Assembly (NCBI GenBank): GCA_016783865.1
Contig: JADHVS010000059.1
Location: 1 to 20,612 of the forward strand
Reading direction: 5' to 3'
Source of the DNA: Bacteroidales bacterium
GTDB taxonomy: Bacteria; Bacteroidota; Bacteroidia; Bacteroidales; SM23-62
DNA: 20,612 nucleotides
This document shows, piece after piece, positions 1 through 5,898 of the stretch. The stretch's first letter is position 1, and each line of letters opens with the position of its first letter. The translations under genes and the position numbers were made by a program. The notes below the pieces were generated by a model. The model made no database searches, was not told the origin of the DNA, and saw only the letters and a program-made list of their open reading frames with translations.

Positions 1-188
1 GAGAAAAGCCAGGTTTTAGGTTTGCTTTCCTCTTTAAAACTACCTGTTTTCTCAGCGGCAGCCAGGAAAGTATCCTGTACCAGGTCACTGGCAAGCTCAG
101 GGTCCGAAACCTTATGCAATGCCCATGAATAGAGATCACTGGTATATTTCTCCACCCAATCGGTTAAGGTAATTGTTGTTTTCTCCAT
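1..188 (-). CDS. ECF-type RNA polymerase sigma factor, N-terminal part (cut by window edge)
   Basis: The minus-strand reading frame starts at the ATG at 188-186 and runs off the left edge, giving about 62 residues. It begins MEKTTITLTDWVEKY and contains ASDLVQDTFLAAAEK followed by KPKTWLF, which is the sigma-70 region 2 pattern of ECF sigma factors (an LVQDTF helix followed by the K.WLF segment). Such proteins direct core polymerase to a specific promoter set, often under an anti-sigma factor. The region 4 domain and any anti-sigma gene lie outside the window. It is divergent from arsR across a 137-bp spacer, so it may or may not belong to the arsenic island. The family assignment is firm; the regulon is unknown. 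Confidence 0.85.
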   Translation of the reverse strand, partial: MEKTTITLTDWVEKYTSDLYSWALHKVSDPELASDLVQDTFLAAAEKTGSFKEESKPKTWLF

Positions 189-230
189 TCATTCAGATTG
201 GTATTAGGGATGATTAACTTCTATTTTTTT

Positions 231-238
231 CAAAAGTA
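231..238 (-). promoter_or_regulatory. candidate -7 box for the ECF sigma gene
   Basis: Read on the minus strand this is TACTTTTG, an exact match to the Bacteroidota -7 consensus TAnnTTTG. It lies about 43 bp before the ATG of the sigma-factor gene. No convincing -33 TTTG box is seen at the expected distance, so the call is tentative. Confidence 0.35.
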
Positions 239-290
239 ACTTTTAAAAGCAACACTGAAACTAATACATTTATTTCTTTTCCTCAAAAAT

Positions 291-308
291 GTTCGTAATT
301 TTGCGAAC
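291..308 (+). promoter_or_regulatory. ArsR operator 1 overlapping the arsR promoter
   Basis: GTTCG and CGAAC form perfect inverted arms around the 8-bp spacer TAATTTTG. The spacer is itself an exact Bacteroidota -7 box (TAnnTTTG), and a near-match -33 element (TTTC, 273-276) lies 19 bp upstream. Transcription would start near 310, leaving a leader of about 16 nt before the arsR ATG at 326. The same 18-bp layout recurs at 638 and 2065. A repressor bound here would cover the -7 box, consistent with ArsR autoregulation (inference). Confidence 0.7.
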
Positions 309-325
309 GGTAAAATTTGTTACCT

Positions 326-622
326 ATGAAAAATGAAATTATTTCTACCCGGCAAAAGAAAATTGCCAGGTATGCAAAAGCCATGGGGCATCCCATTCGG
401 GTTTATGTGCTTGAATTGCTTTCAACGCAATCCTGTTGTTACAGTGGAGACCTTTCAGATATTCTTCCCATAGCTAAATCAACCCTTTCCCAGCACCTCA
501 AAGAACTAAAAGCTGCCGGGTTGATCCAGGGGGAAATCGAGGCACCCCGAATAAAATATTGCATAAATAAGGAGAATTGGAAAGAAGCCCAGGAATTATT
601 AAAAAATTTCCTTTCCCGTTAG
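326..622 (+). CDS. arsR: ArsR/SmtB-family winged-helix repressor (first of three)
   Basis: A 98-aa winged-helix regulator. The MGHPIRVYVLELL segment is the usual ArsR helix, and the recognition helix is around AKSTLSQHLKELKAAGLI (about residues 50-67). It has a Cys pair at 37-38 (SCCYSGDL) where classical ArsR proteins carry the CVC As(III) site, and a further Cys79 (KYC); a Cys trio could form the thiolate sensor site. I chose the ATG at 326 rather than the TTG at 317, because 326 follows the operator/promoter at a normal distance and begins with typical sequence. It is probably autoregulated and controls the genes downstream through the matching sites at 638 and 2065. Confidence 0.9.
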   Translation: MKNEIISTRQKKIARYAKAMGHPIRVYVLELLSTQSCCYSGDLSDILPIAKSTLSQHLKELKAAGLIQGEIEAPRIKYCINKENWKEAQELLKNFLSR

Positions 623-637
623 TTTTTTTCTTTTTCT

Positions 638-655
638 ATTCGTATTTTTGCGAAC
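638..655 (+). promoter_or_regulatory. ArsR operator 2 upstream of the arsEFG-like genes
   Basis: ATTCG and CGAAC flank the 8-bp spacer TATTTTTG, again an exact TAnnTTTG box. A partial -33 element (TTAG, 619-622) lies 20 bp upstream. The predicted transcription start near 657 leaves about 19 nt before the ATG at 676. The geometry is identical to the site at 291, so the same repressor probably controls both. Confidence 0.65.
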
Positions 656-675
656 AACGAATAATTTAAATACTA

Positions 676-921
676 ATGGTTATGGAAATAAAGGTACTGG
701 GTACAGGATGCCCTAAATGCAAACAGCTTGAAAAAGCCGTTATGAATACACTGGCTGAACTTGATATATCAGCTGATGTGTCAAAAGAAGAAGACATTAT
801 GAAAATCATGGAGTATGGGATTATGCATACACCAGGACTGGTGATCAATGAAAAAGTGGTACTCTCTGGCAGACTACCCTCCTCAAATGAACTTAAACAA
901 ATTCTCACCCAAAACCTGTAA
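676..921 (+). CDS. small thioredoxin-fold protein, CPKC active site (ArsE-like position)
   Basis: An 81-aa cytoplasmic protein of the small redox-active disulfide / thioredoxin_3 type. It starts with a beta strand (EIKVLGTG), then the redox motif CPKC (Cys12, Cys15), and has the cis-proline region HTPGLVINEKVV followed by a C-terminal helix. It has no signal peptide. It is the first gene of the cluster with the ArsF-like and ArsG-like genes 3 and 13 bp apart downstream, matching the E position of arsEFG-type operons described for nitro-organoarsenical resistance. It probably passes electrons between cytoplasmic thiols and a partner such as ArsG. An alternative in-frame ATG lies at 682. The fold is clear; the specific substrate is inferred. 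Confidence 0.85.
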   Translation: MVMEIKVLGTGCPKCKQLEKAVMNTLAELDISADVSKEEDIMKIMEYGIMHTPGLVINEKVVLSGRLPSSNELKQILTQNL

Positions 922-924
922 AAT

Positions 925-1332
925 ATGAAAACACTTAAGGGATTAGCAATAATATTGACCTTGTTTTTAGGCAGCTCCTGTTCGGGTCAATCTGATGGTG
1001 GTTCTGAGAAAGTATCAGTCTCACAGGGAAATGATATTGAAGTATATTATTTCCATTATATAAGGAGGTGTGTGACATGTCAGACTGTGGAAACAGTATC
1101 CGGTGAGGCAGTTAAGGAACTTTACGGTGACAGCATTCCATTTACAGGATTTAATCTGGATGAAACCGAGGGAAAAGAAAAGGCAAAGGAACTGGGTGTT
1201 AGCGGGCAAACTCTTCTGATTGTCAGCGGGAATAAAAAAATAAATATTACCAACGAGGGATTCATATATGCACGCAGCAATCCGGAAAAATTGAAACAGA
1301 TTATTTCAGACCATATTACTACGATGTTGTAG
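925..1332 (+). CDS. arsF: ArsF-like CxxC lipoprotein (nitroreductase subunit ArsF family)
   Basis: A 135-aa exported protein. The N-terminus MKTLKGLAIILTLFLGSSC is a lipoprotein signal with the lipidated Cys at about residue 19 (a relaxed lipobox). The mature part has a thioredoxin-like domain with the motif CVTC (49-52) after EVYYFHYIRR, then FNLDE and a GVSGQTLLIV segment. This combination and its place between a small thioredoxin and an ArsG-like membrane protein match the ArsF family, reported as part of a system reducing aromatic nitro-arsenicals. It probably faces the periplasm on a membrane anchor. It is 3 bp after the previous gene, so it is co-transcribed. The substrate is not evident from the sequence. 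Confidence 0.8.
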   Translation: MKTLKGLAIILTLFLGSSCSGQSDGGSEKVSVSQGNDIEVYYFHYIRRCVTCQTVETVSGEAVKELYGDSIPFTGFNLDETEGKEKAKELGVSGQTLLIVSGNKKINITNEGFIYARSNPEKLKQIISDHITTML

Positions 1333-1345
1333 ACAGTAATTTGAT

Positions 1346-2047
1346 ATGGAAGAATTTATAAGCAATCTTGCCGGAAGTAGTTCGGTCCCTGTTTTAACAG
1401 CAACGTTTCTGGGCCTCCTTACTGCCATCAGTCCATGCCCTCTGGCAACAAATATCACTGCCATTGGATATATAAGTAAGGAGGTGAATAGCAGAAAAGT
1501 GGTTTTTCTGAACGGGATCATCTACACCCTTGGAAGAGCCGTCTCTTATACCCTGCTGGCTTTTATCCTGTTCCTGGGTGCCGACCAGTTTAAAATTTCC
1601 GGGTGGTTTCAGCAATACGGTGAAAAGATCATCGGACCGCTGCTGATAATTATCGGATTTCTCATGCTGGATATCATCAAAATTAATTTCCCGGGGTTTT
1701 CAAGGTTGAAAAATCGTTTTCAAAAGAAAGGGGTAAAGAGTTACCGGGATGTATTATTACTCGGGATCCTGTTTGCGCTTGCTTTCTGTCCTTATAGCGG
1801 TGTGCTCTATTTCGGAATGCTGATTCCCATGACCATCGGAAGTGCTTCGGGACTGTACCTGCCGGTGGTCTTTGCCATTGCTACCGGGATTCCGGTAATT
1901 ATTTTTGCCTGGCTCCTGGCTTATACGGTATCTGGCGTGGGGAAACTCTACAACAGCATGAAGACCTTTGAAGTATGGTTTCGAAGGATCATCTCCATTG
2001 TTTTCATCGGAATCGGTGTGTATTATGTAGTGATCATCTATTTCTAA
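1346..2047 (+). CDS. arsG: ArsG-family transporter / CcdA-DsbD-like membrane protein
   Basis: A 233-aa inner-membrane protein with about six hydrophobic segments in two repeats. The first has ISPCPLATN (Cys31) and the second ALAFCPYSGVLYFGMLIP (Cys148). These paired Cys-Pro motifs are the hallmark of CcdA/DsbD thiol-disulfide electron carriers, the fold to which ArsG belongs. ArsG has been described as an efflux permease for aminobenzyl arsenicals. The two catalytic-type cysteines mean it could instead, or in addition, relay electrons from cytoplasmic thioredoxin to the periplasmic CxxC proteins encoded next to it. It starts 13 bp after arsF, and operator 3 lies after its stop. Confidence 0.85.
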   Translation: MEEFISNLAGSSSVPVLTATFLGLLTAISPCPLATNITAIGYISKEVNSRKVVFLNGIIYTLGRAVSYTLLAFILFLGADQFKISGWFQQYGEKIIGPLLIIIGFLMLDIIKINFPGFSRLKNRFQKKGVKSYRDVLLLGILFALAFCPYSGVLYFGMLIPMTIGSASGLYLPVVFAIATGIPVIIFAWLLAYTVSGVGKLYNSMKTFEVWFRRIISIVFIGIGVYYVVIIYF

Positions 2048-2064
2048 AAAAATTTAAGAATTCT

Positions 2065-2082
2065 GTTCGTTTTTTTACGAAT
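2065..2082 (+). promoter_or_regulatory. ArsR operator 3 upstream of the permease genes
   Basis: GTTCG and CGAAT arms enclose an 8-bp spacer (TTTTTTTA), with the same 5-8-5 layout as the sites at 291 and 638. Here the spacer is only a poor match to TAnnTTTG and no -33 box is obvious. It may be a weaker internal promoter with its own repressor site, 28 bp before the permease ATG. Its conservation in an otherwise AT-rich gap supports a function. Confidence 0.6.
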
Positions 2083-2109
2083 AATTATTTAATGATATAC
2101 TGACAATCT

Positions 2110-3426
2110 ATGGAATGGAAAAAAGAAATTAAGATACTCTTCTGGATGGCGGTGGTTTTCCTGGGAGCATTTTTCATGCCTCTTGAATACGAGAGATTCA
2201 GGGAAGCCATCATGGCCATGTTCGACCTTACGCGCTGGTACGCCCGCGAACACGTCATTCTGTGTCTGCTACCGGCATTTTTTATTGCTGGGGTAATATC
2301 CGTATTTGTCAGTCAGGGTGCAGTGATGAAATATTTCGGCGCACAGGCAAAAAAATGGGTTTCGTACACAGTAGCTTCCGTTTCCGGAACCATCCTGGCA
2401 GTTTGCAGTTGCACGATCCTTCCGCTGTTTTCAAGTATTCATAAAAGAGGGGCAGGACTCGGACCGGCCATCGCATTTTTATACAGCGGACCGGCCATTA
2501 ACATTCTGGCCATTATACTGACAGCCAGGATCCTTGGATTTGAAATGGGCGTTGCAAGGATTGTAGGAGCTGTGGTATTTGCTGTTGTAATCGGTTCGGT
2601 GATGTCACTTATTTACAGGAAAGAGGAGAAGGCAAAAAGGGAAGAGCAGATGAATTTCTCTGCCATGCCGGAAAAAAGGCCCATGTGGCAGACCGCATTT
2701 CATTTTTTTATCCTGGTTTTGATCCTGGTCTTTGCCAATTGGGGAAAGCCTGGTGAAGATGTGACCGACGGGGGCTGGTACTGGATCTGGTCGAATAAAT
2801 GGCTCATTACCTCTGTATTTTCAATCTTGCTGGCTTATTCCCTGATTTTCATTCTCAGATTAAAATGGGCTCATGTACTGATTGTCGGTATTGTCACATC
2901 AGCCGGGGCAATAATTTTCAGATCACCCATGATCCCCATGGTCATAGGAATGGCCGGTTTAGCTGTCATTACATTAATTGATAAAAGAGACCCTGAAAAC
3001 AAAGAATGGACGCTGTCTACCTGGGATTTTGCAAAGCAGATCATGCCGTTGCTGGCTATCGGGGTACTGATCGCCGGATTTTTGCTGGGGTCCACGCATG
3101 ATGATGTAGCAATGGCAGGGATCATTCCAAACGAATGGGTGGCAAAACTGGTTGGGGGAAATTCATTTTTCTCAAACTTCTTTGCTTCCCTCGTAGGTGC
3201 ATTCATGTATTTCGCCACCCTGACAGAAGTACCCATTTTGCAAGGGCTGATTGCTGCCGGAATGGGAAAGGGACCTGCTTTGGCCCTGTTGCTGGCCGGT
3301 CCGTCCCTGTCTCTGCCAAATATGCTTGTAATACGGGGTGTGATAGGTACTCAAAAGACAGTTGTATATGTACTATTGGTTGTTGTAATGGCCACAATTA
3401 GCGGAATGGTTTACGGAATACTATAG
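2110..3426 (+). CDS. large permease, ArsP / COG0701 (DUF318) family
   Basis: A 438-aa inner-membrane protein with roughly a dozen hydrophobic segments in two related halves. The N-terminal half has the family hallmark AVCSCTILPLFSSIHKRG (Cys99, Cys101) and GPAIAFLYSGPAIN; the C-terminal half has LTEVPI and AGPSLSLPNML. ArsP relatives export trivalent organoarsenicals such as methylarsenite, and other family members are uncharacterised. The C-S-C motif in the membrane could bind As(III) or another soft metal. The protein sits behind its own ArsR-type site and 3 bp before the next permease gene. Family assignment is firm; the substrate is inferred from the operon. Confidence 0.85.
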   Translation: MEWKKEIKILFWMAVVFLGAFFMPLEYERFREAIMAMFDLTRWYAREHVILCLLPAFFIAGVISVFVSQGAVMKYFGAQAKKWVSYTVASVSGTILAVCSCTILPLFSSIHKRGAGLGPAIAFLYSGPAINILAIILTARILGFEMGVARIVGAVVFAVVIGSVMSLIYRKEEKAKREEQMNFSAMPEKRPMWQTAFHFFILVLILVFANWGKPGEDVTDGGWYWIWSNKWLITSVFSILLAYSLIFILRLKWAHVLIVGIVTSAGAIIFRSPMIPMVIGMAGLAVITLIDKRDPENKEWTLSTWDFAKQIMPLLAIGVLIAGFLLGSTHDDVAMAGIIPNEWVAKLVGGNSFFSNFFASLVGAFMYFATLTEVPILQGLIAAGMGKGPALALLLAGPSLSLPNMLVIRGVIGTQKTVVYVLLVVVMATISGMVYGIL

Positions 3427-3429
3427 AAG

Positions 3430-3909
3430 ATGAAATTATTGATCATCATTACCGGTATACTTTTACTGCTGTCTTTCTGGAAAAACAGGGAAAAGACCTT
3501 AATGGGATTGAAAAAGGGTGTCCTGATGTTTATACGGATTTTACCGGTTATTCTCTCTGTGATTATCATTGTAAGCATTGCTATGTACCTGGTTCCTGAA
3601 GAAAAGCTGGCCGTTTGGTTTGGTGAAGAAAGTGGGGCTGGCGGTTTTGCGGTGGCTGCGCTTATTGGCTCGGTTTCCCTGATCCAGGGATTTATCGCCT
3701 ACCCCCTTGCCGGAGTATTACAGGAATCCGGAGTGGGCTATCCGGTTATTGCTGTTTTTATAACCACCCTGATGATGGTTGGCATCATGACACTCCCGGT
3801 AGAGGCCAGCTATTTTGGATGGAAACTCTCTTTTACCCGAAATGCTCTTGCAATGGTTTTTGCGGTGATCATAGGATTTACGATGGGATTAATCTGGAAT
3901 CTGGTTTAA
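3430..3909 (+). CDS. half-size permease of the COG0701 type, subunit A
   Basis: A 159-aa protein with about four membrane segments. It includes the FIAYPLAGVLQESGVGYPV loop and an MTLPVEASYFGWK segment, equivalent to one half of an ArsP/COG0701 permease. Its stop overlaps the next start (TAATG at 3907-3911), which argues for translational coupling and a 1:1 complex with the product of that gene. Together the two would make one full permease. It lacks the Cys-x-Cys motif of the large permease upstream, so its substrate may differ. Confidence is good for the family, low for the substrate. Confidence 0.75.
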   Translation: MKLLIIITGILLLLSFWKNREKTLMGLKKGVLMFIRILPVILSVIIIVSIAMYLVPEEKLAVWFGEESGAGGFAVAALIGSVSLIQGFIAYPLAGVLQESGVGYPVIAVFITTLMMVGIMTLPVEASYFGWKLSFTRNALAMVFAVIIGFTMGLIWNLV

Positions 3910-4451
3910 TGCAAATGAAGAAGATCATAAAGAAATACCTGGTAGATTTTTCTGTGATACTGATTTTCTCAATCTTCCTGATCTACTCATATTTATCAGG
4001 CTATAATCCGGGAATTGAGATTGCCGAAGGACACCTGGTTATATTTCTGAAACAACTTTTTACCCTGTTACCACTGATGTTCATTCTGTTGGGATTATTT
4101 GAGGTTTGGGTGCCGAGGGAAAAAGTACAACAGTATATTGGAAAAGGATCAGGGGTAAAAGGAAGCCTGCTGGTTTCACTTCTGGCCTTTATGCAGGCCG
4201 GGCCACTGTATGTGGCATTCCCTGTGGCATATACCCTTTGGAATAAAGGGTGTTCAAAGTTTAATATTTTTCTGTACCTGGGAGCATTCTCCACAATGAA
4301 AATACCCATGTTGATGTTTGAAATCGGATTCCTTGGGCTAAAATTTTCCCTGCTTCGGATAATACTCACGTTGCCAGCTGTCATAGGGATAGCCTATATC
4401 ATGGGAATGGTCTCCAGAAACAAACCAGACATAATGACCAAATCTGAATAA
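3909..4451 (+). CDS. half-size permease of the COG0701 type, subunit B
   Basis: A 180-aa protein with about four or five membrane segments. It has a MQAGPLYVAFPVAYTLWNKG loop and FSTMKIPMLMFEIGFLG, features of the other half of COG0701 permeases. I take the ATG at 3909, which overlaps the preceding stop; the open frame extends back to 3819 inside the previous gene, but that part is a shadow. A second ATG at 3915 is also possible. It is presumably the partner of subunit A in a heterodimeric exporter under arsenic control. Confidence 0.75.
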   Translation: MQMKKIIKKYLVDFSVILIFSIFLIYSYLSGYNPGIEIAEGHLVIFLKQLFTLLPLMFILLGLFEVWVPREKVQQYIGKGSGVKGSLLVSLLAFMQAGPLYVAFPVAYTLWNKGCSKFNIFLYLGAFSTMKIPMLMFEIGFLGLKFSLLRIILTLPAVIGIAYIMGMVSRNKPDIMTKSE

Positions 4452-4479
4452 CAAAAGTAGCGAGCATAATATAAAAACC

Positions 4480-4737
4480 TTGACCGGTGAAATAAAAATA
4501 TTGTGTCCAGCCAGGAAATGTGGCAAATGCCGCAGGATGGTCACCCGTGCAGAAGAAGCTGTAAAGGATGATGGTCAGGGTATACATATTGTCATAGAAG
4601 ATAATTTAAATGAAATACTCAAATATCCTGCATGGATCCTTCCCACAATGGTCATTAACGGGAAGGTATTGTCGCAGGGTAAGATCCCTGTAAAAATCAC
4701 GCTTAAACATTGGTTAAAACAGGAAATGAATCAATAG
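4480..4737 (+). CDS. second small thioredoxin-fold protein, CGKC motif, TTG start
   Basis: About 85 aa. The N-terminal strand EIKILCPARKCGKCRRM carries CGKC (Cys14-Cys17) plus an extra Cys9, and the later WILPTMVINGKVLSQGKIP matches the cis-proline and following strand of small thioredoxin_3 proteins. No ATG exists in frame before the active site; the first plausible initiator is TTG at 4480, 28 bp after the previous stop. It is a paralogue in architecture of the CPKC protein at 676 and probably pairs with the half-size permeases or with the periplasmic thioredoxin at 5430. The fold is likely; the start codon is less certain. Confidence 0.75.
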   Translation: MTGEIKILCPARKCGKCRRMVTRAEEAVKDDGQGIHIVIEDNLNEILKYPAWILPTMVINGKVLSQGKIPVKITLKHWLKQEMNQ

Positions 4738-4771
4738 CCATTAATGCACTCCATGAAATACAAGACTGAAA

Positions 4772-5083
4772 ATGGAAAAATATGATCACCTCACAACTGA
4801 ACTTGCACCGCTTTTATCTTCCCTGGCACATCCGGCTCGATTACAGATCATTTTGTACCTGTCAAAGATGGAAGAAGCCCCGGCCGGTGATATTTCTTCG
4901 CAGCTTCCATTGTGTAAATCGACGATTTCAGAGCATATGAGCAAATTAAAAGCAGCAGGTTTAATACACTGTACGCCTGAAGGGGTCTGCCACAAATACA
5001 GGTTAAGCAGTACGAAGATATCAGCTATTGTAGGTTTGTTGAAGGAATTTGCGGATCAGATTCAAACTAAACATATAATGTAA
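4772..5083 (+). CDS. ArsR-family repressor (second)
   Basis: A 103-aa winged-helix protein. SLAHPARLQIILYL and LCKSTISEHMSKLKAAGLIH (residues 47-66) are the ArsR core and recognition helix. Cysteines at 48, 67 and 73 could form a metalloid site that differs in position from the CC pair of the first ArsR. No dyad of the TTCG-N8-CGAA type is seen in its 34-bp upstream gap, so it is likely expressed from the operon promoter and acts elsewhere or on another signal. Its stop overlaps the next ATG (TAATG at 5081-5085), indicating coupling. Confidence 0.88.
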   Translation: MEKYDHLTTELAPLLSSLAHPARLQIILYLSKMEEAPAGDISSQLPLCKSTISEHMSKLKAAGLIHCTPEGVCHKYRLSSTKISAIVGLLKEFADQIQTKHIM

Positions 5084-5430
5084 TGAAAAATACAAATAAC
5101 CAAATTATCAGTTGCAGCGGTGCTTCCAACACAGGCAAGTTTGCAGACGAGATTGCACGGAAATTGGCAGCAGAGGGAAAGGTTAAAATGCTTTGTCTGG
5201 CCAGGTTTTCTATCGATGAAGCGTTTGCCAGCCAATCAAAAAAGGACCTGGATCGTCTGATTGTTCTGGATGGCTGCTCCATAAATTGTGCTCAAAAAAC
5301 AATGCATGAAGCTGGCATTACAGCGTTCGAACATTTACACATTACCGACTTCGGAATTATCAAGGGTAAAACCCCATTCTCACCGGAAAAGGCAAAAGAG
5401 ATTGTTGATCATATAAAATCAATTAAATAA
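5083..5430 (+). CDS. DGC-domain putative zinc-binding protein
   Basis: A 115-aa cytoplasmic protein with the ISCSGASNTGKFADE motif near the N-terminus (Cys11), MLCLARF (Cys38) and the naming DGC motif in VLDGCSINCAQKTM (Cys65, Cys69). Four conserved cysteines are proposed to bind zinc in this family, whose function is not established. It is overlapped by single bases with the ArsR upstream and the lipoprotein downstream, so the three are made together. In this context it could be a thiol buffer, metallochaperone or arsenic-binding protein, but that is inference. Confidence 0.8.
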   Translation: MKNTNNQIISCSGASNTGKFADEIARKLAAEGKVKMLCLARFSIDEAFASQSKKDLDRLIVLDGCSINCAQKTMHEAGITAFEHLHITDFGIIKGKTPFSPEKAKEIVDHIKSIK

Positions 5431-5897
5431 TGAAAATTCACTTTGTCAGGTTTTGCATAGCTATTCTATTTTTAGTTGCGGTAATGTTTTTTGGTTGTAT
5501 TAACAGGTCCGGGGATATTTCTGAAAAGGTAACCAGCAGTTCCTTTGCAAAGGTTGTAGATGCAAAACCGGTGGCAGATCATAATCCGGATCAACCTGAT
5601 CAGGATACAGCTCGGTATAAAGTCACATTTATAGAGCTGGGGTCTGTACGATGCATTCCCTGTCAGCAGATGCAGCCAGTCATGAAATCCATCGAAGAAA
5701 AATATGCCGGCCAGGTTAGGGTGGTCTTCTATGATGTATGGACCCCGGAAGGGAGGCCCTATGCTGACCAATACAATATCCAGGTAATTCCCACCCAGGT
5801 ATTCCTGGATGAAAAGGGTGAAGAATATTACAGGCACCAGGGTTTCTTTCCTGAAAATGAACTGATCGAAATCTTAAAAACGAAAGGTGTAAACTGA
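5430..5897 (+). CDS. thioredoxin-like lipoprotein, CIPC active site
   Basis: 155 aa. The N-terminus has a hydrophobic signal ending FFGC (Cys23), consistent with a lipoprotein. The mature domain has TFIELGSVRCIPCQQMQPV (CIPC, 75-78), a YADQYNIQVIPTQVFLDEKG segment with the cis-proline, and a C-terminal helix, which make a complete thioredoxin fold facing the periplasm. It overlaps the DGC gene by one base and is followed 1 bp later by the porin gene. A CcdA-like donor (ArsG) is encoded upstream, so it may receive its electrons from that protein and reduce cytochrome cysteines, ArsF or an arsenical. Confidence 0.85.
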   Translation: MKIHFVRFCIAILFLVAVMFFGCINRSGDISEKVTSSSFAKVVDAKPVADHNPDQPDQDTARYKVTFIELGSVRCIPCQQMQPVMKSIEEKYAGQVRVVFYDVWTPEGRPYADQYNIQVIPTQVFLDEKGEEYYRHQGFFPENELIEILKTKGVN

Positions 5898-5898
5898 T

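Noticed and set aside
1062..1070. AAGGAGGTG, a perfect Shine-Dalgarno-like string, 6 bp before an ATG at 1077
   Set aside because: It lies inside the arsF-like gene, and the ATG after it opens only a nine-codon frame. Bacteroidota rarely use such sites.
1478..1486. Second AAGGAGGTG string
   Set aside because: It is internal to the arsG-like gene, with no start codon at a suitable distance.
2871..3236. 121-codon open frame on the minus strand
   Set aside because: It is the antisense of a clear permease gene, with no family resemblance and low-complexity composition.
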